A DNA stretch of 64,000 bases, from NCBI RefSeq assembly GCF_015319165.1, contig NZ_JADIVZ010000010.1:62001-126000 (forward strand). Direction: 5' to 3'. Positions 51,058-60,881 of the stretch are shown here, piece by piece (within the stretch, counting starts at the first letter, position 1; every line of letters begins with the position of its first letter). Made by a program: the position numbers and the translations under genes. The stretch is from Nocardioides acrostichi (GTDB taxonomy: Bacteria > Actinomycetota > Actinomycetes > Propionibacteriales > Nocardioidaceae). The notes below the pieces were generated by a model. It made no database searches. It was not told the DNA's origin and was given only the letters and a program-made list of their open reading frames with translations.

Positions 51058-51942
51058 ATGGACGACGCGATCGTCGTGGCCGAGTTGCGCTGTGCCATCG
51101 GGGAGGGCCCCTTCTGGGACGAACGATCCTCGCGACTCCTCGGTGTCGACCTGTCGGCCGGGGAGGTCTGGCGGCTCGATCCCGCCACCGGCGCGACCGA
51201 CCGGTGGCACCTGGGCGGCACCGTCTCGGCGGTTCTGACCTCCCGGGGTGGCGAGGACGAGCTCGCCGTCACGCGCGGACGCAGCGTCCTGCTCGGGTGC
51301 TTCGGTGCCACCGACCCGCACCCGTGGGTGGAGGTCGCGTCCGACAGCCCGGTGGAGCGGCTCAACGACGCCGGCTGCGACCCGCGGGGCCGGCTGTGGG
51401 TGGGCTCGATGGCCAGCGACTTCTCCCCGGACGTCTCGACCCTCTACCGGGTCGGCCCGCAGGGTGCGGTGGCAGCTCACCGTCCCTTCCAGCTGGCGAA
51501 CGGCCTGGCCTGGAGCCCCGACGCGCGCACGCTCTACCTGGTCGACAGCCGGGCGCACGAGATCCTCCGCTTCGCCTACGACCCGGCCACCGGCCGGTGC
51601 GAGCGGCGACTGAGCAGCCTGGCGGTGGACCCCGCGTGGGGCTTCGCCGACGGCCTGTGCGTGGCCGCGGACGGCTCGTTGTGGGTCGCGATGTACGCCG
51701 GCTGGGCCGTCCGTCAGCTGACCCCGGAGGGTGAGTGCCTCGCCGTGGTCGACCTGCCCGTCGCCAAGGCCACCAGCGTCTGCTTCGGCGGCCCGGGGCT
51801 CGCGGACCTCTACGTCACCACCGCCGCAGCGGGACTCACTGAGGAGGAGGCGGCCGCCCAGCCGCACGCAGGGGATCTCTTCATGGTTCCCGGCGCGGGA
51901 CCGGGCCTCGCGGTCTCAGGGCTGGATCCGGCCGCACGCTGA
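51058..51942 (+). CDS. SMP-30/gluconolactonase-family lactonase
   Basis: 294-residue six-bladed beta-propeller. Metal ligands of the SMP-30 family are visible as Glu in AIGEGPFW, Asn in LANGLAWSPD and Asp in GFADGLCVAADG, with RLNDAGCDPRGRLWVGSM as the family signature. These Ca2+/Zn2+ enzymes open lactone rings. The position divergent from the flavin monooxygenase suggests it hydrolyses the lactone or ester that enzyme forms. First gene of an operon with a crotonase-fold protein and an SDR. Confidence 0.9.
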   Translation: MDDAIVVAELRCAIGEGPFWDERSSRLLGVDLSAGEVWRLDPATGATDRWHLGGTVSAVLTSRGGEDELAVTRGRSVLLGCFGATDPHPWVEVASDSPVERLNDAGCDPRGRLWVGSMASDFSPDVSTLYRVGPQGAVAAHRPFQLANGLAWSPDARTLYLVDSRAHEILRFAYDPATGRCERRLSSLAVDPAWGFADGLCVAADGSLWVAMYAGWAVRQLTPEGECLAVVDLPVAKATSVCFGGPGLADLYVTTAAAGLTEEEAAAQPHAGDLFMVPGAGPGLAVSGLDPAAR

Positions 51943-52020
51943 CCGGCCCTTTGGGGCCGGTCGAGCACCCGTACCACCACTCGACGAGTACGTCGATGAG
52001 AAACAAGAGGAGAAGTGCAC

Positions 52021-52812
52021 GTGGAAGAACAGCCAGCAGCCGGCGCGCCCTCGGTCGAGGTCGCGGTCACCGACGGGGTCGCCACCTTGAGGTTGAGGAA
52101 CCCTCGCCGCAAGAACGCCATCACGGCCGACATGGCCGCCGACATTGTGGCGTTCTGCGAGCGGGTCGACACCGACGAGACCATCGGGGCCGTCGTCGTG
52201 GCCGGCGAGGGAGGGTACTTCTGCAGCGGCGCCGACACGCGTGACCTGGGAGCCGCCTCGGACGACCCCGCGACCACCGACTCGATGCTACGGACCACCC
52301 GCGTGTACTCGTCGTTCGTGCGCGTCGGGCGCCTGCCGGTGCCCACGGTGGCGGTGATGGTCGGCGGTGCGGTCGGGGCCGGGATGAACCTCGCCCTCGC
52401 CTGCGACGTGGTCCTGGCCACCCCGACCGCGGTGCTGGACTCGGGCTTCCTGGCGCGCGGCATCCACCCCGGTGGCGGCCACTTCAGCCTCCTGGGTCGG
52501 GGTCTGAGCCGGTCGCAGGCGATGGCCATGGGCGCCCTCGGCGCACCCGTGAGCGGGGAACAGGCGGTGTCGCTGGGTCTCGTATGGGCCACCTACGACG
52601 AGCACGAGATCGAGCAGCAGGCGCGATCGCTCGCGGCTCGCGCCGGCAGCGACCCCGAGCTGTCGCGGCGCATCAAGCACAGCGCCGACCTCGAGCTCGG
52701 CCCGAACGCCACATCCTGGGCCGCAGCCGTCGAGCTGGAGCGGGGCGTCCAGATGTGGTCGCTGCGCCGCAAGGGCGAGGCCGGCTGGACCGCCTCGCGC
52801 AGCGGCGGCTGA
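52021..52812 (+). CDS. crotonase-fold protein lacking both catalytic glutamates
   Basis: 263-residue enoyl-CoA hydratase/isomerase-family protein, started at GTG 52021 because GAGGAG (52007-52012) is then 8 bp away; a GTG at 52015 is too close. The oxyanion region FCSGADTRDL is preserved. At the two positions where hydratases have Glu it has Asn (GAGMNLALA, residue 123) and a Ser-Gly-Phe replacement (LDSGFLARGIHPGGG). It is therefore unlikely to be a simple hydratase. Isomerase, hydrolase or decarboxylase chemistry with other residues is possible. Confidence 0.8.
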   Translation: MEEQPAAGAPSVEVAVTDGVATLRLRNPRRKNAITADMAADIVAFCERVDTDETIGAVVVAGEGGYFCSGADTRDLGAASDDPATTDSMLRTTRVYSSFVRVGRLPVPTVAVMVGGAVGAGMNLALACDVVLATPTAVLDSGFLARGIHPGGGHFSLLGRGLSRSQAMAMGALGAPVSGEQAVSLGLVWATYDEHEIEQQARSLAARAGSDPELSRRIKHSADLELGPNATSWAAAVELERGVQMWSLRRKGEAGWTASRSGG

Positions 52813-52908
52813 GATCTCGGGTCGGGGCTCGCCTCCCCGACCCCACCAGCGGTAACCGACCGACGGTGACTCGCGACGCGAGCCGCCACCGACGCACCAG
52901 GAGGACAC

Positions 52909-53679
52909 ATGACGGACAGCCTGCGCGACAAGGTCGTGCTCATCTCGGGGACGGGGACCGGTATCGGCCGAGCCGCCGCGCTCGGCTTCGCGGCCCGCGG
53001 GGCACGTGTGGTGGGCATCGACATCGACGAGGAGTCCAACCAGGAGACCGCACGGCTGGTCGAGGAGGCGGGCCACACGATGACGCTGGCACCGGCCGCA
53101 GACCTCAGCGGCCCCGAGGGGGCCCGGGCCTTCGTGGCGGCGGCCCTGGAGGCCCACGGGGGCATCGACGTGCTGTACAACAACGCCGGCGGCACGCGCT
53201 TCGGCCCCTTCGCCGAGGCCAGCCCCGACGACTTCGACTTCACCATCCGCAACGAGCTGGGCATCAGCTGGCATTGCTCACAGGCGGCCTGGCCGCACCT
53301 GATCGAGCGTGGCGGCGGCTCGATCGTGATGTGCGGCTCGATCGGGGGCGTCAACGGCTCCCGTGACCTCCCGCAGAGCGCCCACGTGGCGGCCAAGGGC
53401 GCCGTCATGGCCCTCACGCGCCAGCTGGCGGCCGAGGGTGCCCCGCACGGCATCAGGGTCAACAGCGTGAGCCCCGGGCTCGTGGCCTCGCCCGCGGTCC
53501 GGCAGCTCATGGACGCCGCGCCGGGGCTCGTGCAGTCGATGGTCGACCGCACCGCGGAGCGGCGCGCGGCCGAGCCCGAGGAGATCGTGGGCGCCGCCCT
53601 GTTCCTCGCCTCCGAGGAGTCGCACTACGTCAACGGCGCCAACCTCATGGTCGACGGCGGCATCAGCGCCTTGATCTAG
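52909..53679 (+). CDS. short-chain dehydrogenase with His in place of catalytic Tyr
   Basis: 256-residue classical SDR. The cofactor motif is SGTGTGIG (13-20) and NNAG is at 91-94. The catalytic tetrad has Ser144 and Lys163, but the YxxxK motif reads HVAAK, so His159 replaces the Tyr. The segment GIRVNSVSPGLV is normal. I recall a minority of SDRs that naturally carry HxxxK, so the enzyme may still be active with His as the acid. It is expected to oxidise or reduce a pathway hydroxyl/keto group. A near-perfect terminator follows. Confidence 0.88.
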   Translation: MTDSLRDKVVLISGTGTGIGRAAALGFAARGARVVGIDIDEESNQETARLVEEAGHTMTLAPAADLSGPEGARAFVAAALEAHGGIDVLYNNAGGTRFGPFAEASPDDFDFTIRNELGISWHCSQAAWPHLIERGGGSIVMCGSIGGVNGSRDLPQSAHVAAKGAVMALTRQLAAEGAPHGIRVNSVSPGLVASPAVRQLMDAAPGLVQSMVDRTAERRAAEPEEIVGAALFLASEESHYVNGANLMVDGGISALI

Positions 53680-53701
53680 CCCGAGTAGGACGACGCCCGA
53701 A

Positions 53702-53743
53702 ACGCCGGAGGCCGGCACCCCGCGGGGTGCCGGCCTCCGGCGT
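53702..53743. terminator. 42-bp perfect palindrome, bidirectional terminator
   Basis: Two 21-bp arms (53702-53722, 53723-53743) are exact inverted repeats with no spacer, beginning ACGCCGGAGGCCGGC. They lie between the convergent SDR and VOC genes. Confidence 0.9.
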
Positions 53744-53767
53744 CGGTATGACGAGTCGTGGGATGCG

Positions 53768-54364
53768 TCAGGCACCGACCGTGGCGTCGGACATCGGCGT
53801 CTTGTCGTTGGGCCACGATGCGAACGTCGGGAACCAGGCGTTGAACTCGAGCGCGATCCCGTCGGGGTCGGAGAAGTAGACCGAGCTCATCAAGGCGCCC
53901 TCGCGGGCCGGGAGGAACTCGTTCTCCACACTGTCGACGGTCATGACGCCGTCGCGTTCGGGGTGGCGGTAGCGGACCGTGTGCGTGAACGGGATCTCGG
54001 CCTCCTTGAGCTTCTCGCAGTACTCCTCGATGCGCTCGGCGTCGACACGCAGGTTGAAGTGCATGAGCTCGGCGATGGGGTAGGCGCGCGGGTTGGCCGG
54101 CTTGCGGGTGTCCTTCGGCTTCTCGCCCTCGAGGGTCTGGTAGCCGTCCTTCCAGTAGAAGATGGCCAGGTGCGAGCCGTCGTCGCCGATGCCGAAGTAC
54201 CAGTGCTGGCCGATGACCTCGTCGGCGTCGTTCTTGTACTCCATCGTGTAGAGGATCGGCATGCCCAGCTTGCCGTGGTAGAAGTCCACGGCGCGCTGCA
54301 TGTCGCTGACGGTGATGGCCAGGTGGTCGATGGCCTTGAAGTCGAACTTGGTGTTCGTGGTCAT
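53768..54364 (-). CDS. VOC-superfamily protein (extradiol-dioxygenase-like)
   Basis: 198-residue vicinal-oxygen-chelate protein. Likely metal ligands are His14 (AIDHLAITV), His102 (LMHFNLRV) and Glu173 (ALEFNAW), the 2-His-1-Glu set of VOC metalloenzymes such as extradiol dioxygenases and glyoxalases. It has one VOC module pair rather than the two of classical catechol dioxygenases. It is the last gene of the transporter operon on the minus strand, 13 bp after the permease, so it probably acts early on the imported compound. Confidence 0.8.
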   Translation of the reverse strand: MTTNTKFDFKAIDHLAITVSDMQRAVDFYHGKLGMPILYTMEYKNDADEVIGQHWYFGIGDDGSHLAIFYWKDGYQTLEGEKPKDTRKPANPRAYPIAELMHFNLRVDAERIEEYCEKLKEAEIPFTHTVRYRHPERDGVMTVDSVENEFLPAREGALMSSVYFSDPDGIALEFNAWFPTFASWPNDKTPMSDATVGA

Positions 54365-54377
54365 GGGTGACTCTCTC

Positions 54378-55505
54378 CTATTCGGATGGGTGTGAGCTTC
54401 CTGCGGTGGATGGTGGTGTGGGGGCGGCCTCCTGCTCGACCGAGCGCTGCTTGCGCTGGGCCGCCCGGCGGCGCCCCAGCTTGAGCTGACCGTTGCGCAT
54501 GACCTCGAAATAGCGCGCGAAGGTGAGGGCGACGACCAGGGCCACGCCGTTGAACAGGTCGGTGACCCAGCCCTGGTAGCCCAGCAGCTGGAGCCCGGTG
54601 ATGCCGAAGGCGATGAGGTAGAGGCCCACCAGGGTGCCCACGACGTTGAAGCGTCCGAGTTGGATGCAGGTGGTGCCGAGGAACGCGGCCGTGATGGGGG
54701 CCAGCAGGTAGGCGTTGGCGCTGCTCGGGTCGACCGAGCCCAGCGATCCTGCCAGCAGGATGCCGGTCAGGCCGGCGATGAGGGAGCCCGCGACGAAGCA
54801 CATCACGCGCAACCGGTCGACCCGCAGCCCGGCCAGCGTGCCCGCGGCGCGGTTGCCGCCGATGAAGAGCAGGTAGCGGCCGAACGGGGTGAACTCGAAG
54901 ACCCACCACAAGACCAGGGCCACGAGCCAACCGAGCCAGACCACCACGGGGAGTCCGGCCACCGGCTGGTTCGAGAAGGTCTGCAGGGACTGCGGCACGG
55001 TCGTGACCAGGTTGCTACCGGTGAGCCAGCTCGTGAAGCCGGCCAGAGCGGTGAAGACGCCGAGGGTGACGATGAGCGAGTCCAGTCCGATGGCCACGAT
55101 GAACACCGCGTTGACGACGCCCACCAGCAACGCGGCACCCAGGCCGATGGCACAGGCCACCAGCGTGGAGGCACCGTGCTCGGAGGCGATGCCGGTCAGG
55201 GCTCCGGAGGCGATCATGACCCCGGCTACGGAGAGGTCGATGTCGCCGGCCCGCAGCGTCAGCGTGACCGCCATCGCCAGCAGCAGCGGGATGGCCTGCG
55301 CGATGAGGGTCAGCCGGATGTTCGTGGTGGTCAGGAAGAGTGCGGGGGTGAGCGCACCGAAGACGACGAAGGTCAGCGGGAGCAGCATGGGCACCGCGAT
55401 CTCCGGCAGGATCTGCCGGGCCCGGTGGCCCAGGCCCAGCGCCGGCGGCGGATCCGCGGCGTGCTGCGCCGAGTCGTGGGCGGGCTCGTGGGTGGTGGTG
55501 GTCAC
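54378..55505 (-). CDS. ribose-type ABC transporter permease
   Basis: 375-residue BPD_transp_2/RbsC-family permease with eight to ten hydrophobic segments and the family signatures AGDIDLSVAGVM, TFGVFTAL-like LGVFTALAGF and GGNRAAGTLAGLRV. The C-terminal tail is highly charged (GRRRAAQRKQR). The start overlaps the ATPase stop by 4 bp. It forms an importer with the next two genes and has no close second copy in the cluster. The substrate need not be a sugar, because this class also imports small aromatic and cyclic compounds. Confidence 0.9.
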   Translation of the reverse strand: MTTTTHEPAHDSAQHAADPPPALGLGHRARQILPEIAVPMLLPLTFVVFGALTPALFLTTTNIRLTLIAQAIPLLLAMAVTLTLRAGDIDLSVAGVMIASGALTGIASEHGASTLVACAIGLGAALLVGVVNAVFIVAIGLDSLIVTLGVFTALAGFTSWLTGSNLVTTVPQSLQTFSNQPVAGLPVVVWLGWLVALVLWWVFEFTPFGRYLLFIGGNRAAGTLAGLRVDRLRVMCFVAGSLIAGLTGILLAGSLGSVDPSSANAYLLAPITAAFLGTTCIQLGRFNVVGTLVGLYLIAFGITGLQLLGYQGWVTDLFNGVALVVALTFARYFEVMRNGQLKLGRRRAAQRKQRSVEQEAAPTPPSTAGSSHPSE

Positions 55506-57067
55506 GACGACTCCTCAAGGCGTCCAGGGGTGCGCACGGCGGAGTCGGCGGCGCGCTGCCCCTGGCTCTCGCTGATGATGCGTTGCTCGGTCAGTTGGTG
55601 TTGGCCCAAGATCGCGGAGACCACGCCGTGTCGAAGCACGATCACGCGGTGGCACATGTTGACGACCTCCTCGATGTCGGAGGAGAAGATGACGACCCCG
55701 GTGCCGCGGTCGGCGGCCTCGCGGATGAGGTGGAACAGTTCCTTCTTGGCCCCGGCGTCGACGCCCTGCGTCGGCTCGTGGAGGAGCAGCACATCGGGTT
55801 CGGTGTGCAGCCAGCGCGCCAGCACGATCTTCTGCTGGTTGCCGCCGCTGAAGCGACGCATCTCCTGGCCGGGCAGGTGGGGGCGTACACCGAAGCGGCG
55901 GAGTTGGTCGGCGGAGAAGGTGCGTTCGCGACGCTTGCGAAGCATGCCCCCGCTGTGGAAGCTGCTCAGGAAGGGGATCGTCAGGTTCTCCTGGGCCGAC
56001 CCCTCCATCCACACGGCGTCGCGCTGCCGGTTCCCGGGCACCAAGGCGACGCCGGCGGCCTGGGCGGCCAGCACGTCGTTGGCGATCTCACGCTCGCCGA
56101 CGACGACCTCGCCGGCCGACCGCTTGGCCGAGCCGTAGACGAGGTAGGGGAGCTCGTCCTGCCCCATCCCGGCGAGTCCGGTGATGCCGAGGATCTCGCC
56201 CCTGTGCACCTCGAAGGAGACCCCGCTCACGCTCGTGGCGCTGAGGTCTCGCACCGACAGGGCCACCTCGGAGGTGCTCGGGGTGTGGCGCTCGGGGTAG
56301 AACTCGCCCAGCTCGTAGCCGAGCATGAGCTCGACCACCTCGGCGTCGGTGGTCTGTGAGGTGTCGAGGGTCGAGACCAGCCGGCCGCTGCGCAGGACGC
56401 TGAGCCGGTCGCAGACGCTCATCACCTCGTGGAGGCGGTGACCGATGAACAGGACGGCCGCCCCCGCGGCGGCGAGGCCGCGGACCATGGTGAGGAGTCG
56501 CTGGGACTCCTCCTGGGTGAGTGCCGCGGTCGGCTCGTCGAGGATCAGCAGGCACTGGCTGGCGCCGCTGAGCCGCTGCAGCCGCAGGGCTCGCATGATG
56601 GCGACCATCGAGCGCTCAGCCGGGGGGAGTGTGGCGACGATCGCGGTGGGACTCATCCGGAGCCCGAGTTCCTCGATGAGCGCCGCAGCGGCCCGTTGCT
56701 CGCGCCGCTTGCGATAGGCACCGAAGGTCGCAGTGCCGTAGCCGCTGGAGATGCCCACGTTCTCGGCCACCGTCATGGTGTCCTCCAGGGCGAGATCCTG
56801 GTGGATGATCGCGATGCCGTGCGACTGCGGCTGCGTGAGCGGGAAGCTCAGCTCGCGGCCCCACAGGGAGAGGTGCGCACCCGGGTCGGGGGAGTGCAGA
56901 CCACCGATGATCTTCACCAGGGTCGACTTGCCCGATCCGTTCTCACCCACCAGGCCGTGCACCTCACCGGGGAGGAGGTCCAGGTCGATCTCCTTGAGCA
57001 CGGGGACGCTGCCGAAGCTCTTCGACATGTTCCGCAGGGACAGACCCTGGCCGGTCGGCTGTGACAT
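55502..57067 (-). CDS. ribose-type ABC transporter ATPase (two domains)
   Basis: 521 residues with two fused nucleotide-binding domains. The first has Walker A GENGSGKST at 41-49, and Walker B reads LLILDEPTAAL. Its signature motif is degenerate (TLPPAERSMVAIMRAL instead of LSGGQ). The second domain has the LRRFGVRPHLPGQEMRRFSG-GNQQKIVLARW signature, while its Walker A is degenerate. This pattern is usual for RbsA-type ATPases. ATG 57067 is preferred to the GTG just before it, with GGAGA upstream. Contrast the single-domain ATPase at 26664. Confidence 0.9.
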   Translation of the reverse strand: MSQPTGQGLSLRNMSKSFGSVPVLKEIDLDLLPGEVHGLVGENGSGKSTLVKIIGGLHSPDPGAHLSLWGRELSFPLTQPQSHGIAIIHQDLALEDTMTVAENVGISSGYGTATFGAYRKRREQRAAAALIEELGLRMSPTAIVATLPPAERSMVAIMRALRLQRLSGASQCLLILDEPTAALTQEESQRLLTMVRGLAAAGAAVLFIGHRLHEVMSVCDRLSVLRSGRLVSTLDTSQTTDAEVVELMLGYELGEFYPERHTPSTSEVALSVRDLSATSVSGVSFEVHRGEILGITGLAGMGQDELPYLVYGSAKRSAGEVVVGEREIANDVLAAQAAGVALVPGNRQRDAVWMEGSAQENLTIPFLSSFHSGGMLRKRRERTFSADQLRRFGVRPHLPGQEMRRFSGGNQQKIVLARWLHTEPDVLLLHEPTQGVDAGAKKELFHLIREAADRGTGVVIFSSDIEEVVNMCHRVIVLRHGVVSAILGQHQLTEQRIISESQGQRAADSAVRTPGRLEESS

Positions 57068-57112
57068 CACGTGATCTCCAATCGTGGGCGGCGCATCGGT
57101 GGCCCGCCTACC

Positions 57113-58294
57113 TCACTGGACCTTCCACAGCTTCTTGAACTCCGACTCGTAGTCGGCGTAAGGGGACTCCCCGTCGTAGCTGGAGTAGTCGTCGCTGGCC
57201 CAGTTGGAGTCGTTGACCAGGCCGATGGGGTACTGGACCTGCACCTCCTTCTGGCCGTCGAGCAGATCGAGCAGGCCGGTCATGTAGAACCAGCCGTGGA
57301 CCTTGCCCGGGGCATAGAGCACGTTCTGCACGATGGAGGAGCCCTCGGAGAGGTTGGCCAGATTGCCCATGGACGACGAGGTGCTGATCGGGACGTCCTG
57401 CCCCAGGCTGTCGAGCGCCTTCTGCACGTAGGGCTGGAAGGGGTCGGCGACCATCAGGATGAAGTTGGTGTCGGGGTGCAGACGCAGCGCGTTCTGGACC
57501 AGCGTCTGGGTCTTCGTGGCCACGTCGGCCGGCTGGATGTCGACGGTGTAGCTCTCGCAGGTGTCCGGGCACAGCTTGTCGAGCGTGCTGGTGAAGCCCG
57601 AGTAGGTGCCGTCGGCCGCGGCGTTGCCCTTGCTGGTGATGAGCATCGCGTTGAGCTTGCAGTCGGTGGCGGCCAGGGCGGCGGACATCTGCCACGCACC
57701 TAGCTCGACCTCGTCCTCCGAGGCGGCGGCCGAGATGCCCTCGGTGTAGGGCGGGTTCTCCCCGGAGTTGGCGGCCAGGACGGGGATGCCCGCGGCCTTG
57801 GCGTTGGCCAGGGCGGGTGCGACCGAGGTGGGGTCGATGAGGATCAAGACGATGCCGTCAGCCTTCGCGGCGACCGCCGAGTTGATGCCCTGCTGGATCG
57901 TGGACGGGGTGGCCTTGCCGTCGAAGACGGTCACGTCGGCACCCACGGCCTTGCCGGCGTCGACGAACCCGCTGGCGTAGTCGGCCAGGGTCGGGATGGC
58001 CGAGGTGAGCGGGATGACCCAGAACTTCTTGCCCTGCGCCAACGAGCCGGGTGCGGACTGGGTCGGATACCAGTCCTGGTCGCGGACGTCGAGGTGCTCG
58101 TCGGTCTGCTTCTGCGCAGCGGTGCTGCACTCCTCGGTGGAGGCGTTGCTGGCGGTCGAGCCGCCCTGGTCGGAGCCGGACCCGCACGCGGCGAGGGCGA
58201 GAGCGAGGGCCCCGGCCGCCAGAAGGGCGAGGGCGCCGCGCGCGTGGTGCCGGCTCGCCCGGCGTGGACGTCGGAGAAGGGCGGTGGAGCTCAT
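57113..58294 (-). CDS. ribose-type ABC substrate-binding lipoprotein
   Basis: 393-residue Peripla_BP_4-type binding protein. The signal peptide has an N-terminal Arg-rich stretch and the lipobox LAAC, with the lipid Cys at residue 37, followed by GSGSDQGGST. The sugar-binding-like fold is recognisable in GIVLILIDPTSVAPALANAK and VTVFDGKATPSTIQQGINSAVAAKADG. Pairs of Cys in the mature protein (for example DTCESY and TDCKL) are unusual for the family and may form a disulfide. It is the first gene of the transporter operon, with site G about 130 bp upstream. Confidence 0.9.
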   Translation of the reverse strand: MSSTALLRRPRRASRHHARGALALLAAGALALALAACGSGSDQGGSTASNASTEECSTAAQKQTDEHLDVRDQDWYPTQSAPGSLAQGKKFWVIPLTSAIPTLADYASGFVDAGKAVGADVTVFDGKATPSTIQQGINSAVAAKADGIVLILIDPTSVAPALANAKAAGIPVLAANSGENPPYTEGISAAASEDEVELGAWQMSAALAATDCKLNAMLITSKGNAAADGTYSGFTSTLDKLCPDTCESYTVDIQPADVATKTQTLVQNALRLHPDTNFILMVADPFQPYVQKALDSLGQDVPISTSSSMGNLANLSEGSSIVQNVLYAPGKVHGWFYMTGLLDLLDGQKEVQVQYPIGLVNDSNWASDDYSSYDGESPYADYESEFKKLWKVQ

Positions 58295-58424
58295 GTCGGG
58301 GATCCCTTTCGAGTGTCCTCGGCGCGGAGGAGTGATGGCTGTGATCGGCGAGACCTGACGCGTGGTGGACGCGTTCGTGGTCGTCGTCCCGGCTGCTCCA
58401 GTGAAGCGCATCACATCGACGATA

Positions 58425-58446
58425 GTCAACACTTGAATGTTGACAG
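58425..58446. promoter_or_regulatory. GntR-motif site G (ABC transporter operon)
   Basis: GTCAACA (58425-58431) and TGTTGAC (58438-58444) form a perfect 7-bp inverted pair 6 bp apart, continuing as TGTTGACAG to 58446. It lies upstream of the transporter operon and is the only copy with two opposed full half-sites. Confidence 0.6.
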
Positions 58447-58563
58447 TTTACGGACAAGGGTCAAGGGATCGATGGCGCACCGCCGCCGCACCTGGCCAGC
58501 CCGGTCGGGCGGCTTGCCAACCCTCTGGCCGGCTTGCCGGGCGAGACGGCCCGGGGGCGGGGA

Positions 58564-59591
58564 TCACTCAGCGCGTCGCTGAGGCGCCCCGAGGGCCGCG
58601 TGGAGGAACGGCTCGACGGCCTCACCGGCGCAGGCGTGCCCGGCCCCGCTACCGGCGCCGGCGCGGCGCCGGTAGTCGATGCCCGCGGCGATGACGGCCA
58701 CCTTGTAGTGGGCGAGCGCGGTGTGGAAGTCCCAGTGCTCAAGCTCGGGGCCGCCACGGGCCTCGTAGACGGCGGCCAGCGCCGTCGGGTCCGGGAGCCG
58801 CGGGCTGGTCCAGGCGGCGGGCTCGCCCACGATCAGGTCGAATCCCGGGTGCCGGTAGGCGCACATCATCGCCACGTCGGCCACCGGGTCGCCCAGGGTC
58901 GCCAGCTCCCAGTCGACGACGGCGTTCAAGGTGACCTCGCTCCGGCCGAGACCCAGCAGGGCGTTGTCGATGCGGTAGTCGCCGTGCACGACGCTGGTGC
59001 GTCGCTGCGGAGGGATCGCGCGCTCCAGACGTGCGACGACCTCGCCCGCCAGCCCCGCGAGGCGCGCCGGCCCGACCTGCTCCCACTGGCCGCTCCAGCG
59101 CCGCAGCTGTCGGGCGGCGTAGGCGTCGGGGCGCGCGAAGTCGGCCAGACCCACCTCGGCCGGCTCGACGCGGTGCAGGTCGGCCAGGCCGCCGACGAGC
59201 GCGGCCACCGCGGCGTCGACCTGGGCGTCGTCCAGGGCGTCGAGCTCGGCGCGGCTCTGGATCGTGGCGCCCGGCACGAAGGCGCTGACCGCGAACTCGG
59301 CCCCGAGCAGGGCCGGGTCCTCGACGAGCAGGACGGCCCGGGGCACGGGGACGGCGCTGGCGTGCAGGGCCCGGGTGACCCGGTGCTCTCTTCGGACGTC
59401 GTGGGCCGACGGTGAGCGGCCGGCGCGAGGGGGCATCCGCAGGATCCACCGGCTCTCGCCGTCGCCCAGACAGAACGTGAGGTTCGAGCGCCCCCGCGCG
59501 ATCGGCTCGCAGGCCAGCGGTCCGACGAGGTGCTCGCCCGCCGCGGCGAGGGCCTCGGCGACCGCGACGACCTCGCGCTCGTCGAGGGAGG

Positions 59592-59595
<4 letters not shown>
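58564..59595 (-). CDS. APH-fold phosphotransferase (ACAD10/11-like kinase domain)
   Basis: 343-residue aminoglycoside-phosphotransferase-fold protein. The catalytic Brenner motif HGDYRIDN and the metal motif DWELATLGDP are intact, with RGRSNLTFCLG as the nucleotide loop. It overlaps the acyl-CoA dehydrogenase by 4 bp. The same two domains are fused in mammalian ACAD10/ACAD11, which phosphorylate 4-hydroxyacyl-CoAs so that the dehydrogenase-linked path can convert them to 3-hydroxy forms. That chemistry is the best hypothesis here. Confidence 0.85.
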
Positions 59596-60785
<1,190 letters not shown>

Positions 60786-60802
60786 GTCGCCTCCTCATAC
60801 CG

Positions 60803-60820
60803 ACCGAGCGCTCGCTCGGT
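60803..60820. promoter_or_regulatory. TetR operator (ACAD-kinase operon)
   Basis: ACCGAGCG-CT-CGCTCGGT, 8-bp perfect arms, lies 18 bp upstream of the dehydrogenase start. ACCGA..TCGGT palindromes are typical of TetR regulators of acyl-CoA metabolism in actinobacteria. Confidence 0.7.
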
Positions 60821-60881
60821 CTGCGCGGAACGTACGTGCTCGCGAGAACGTGGTCAAGGCCCGCGGGCCCTCGAGACCCGG

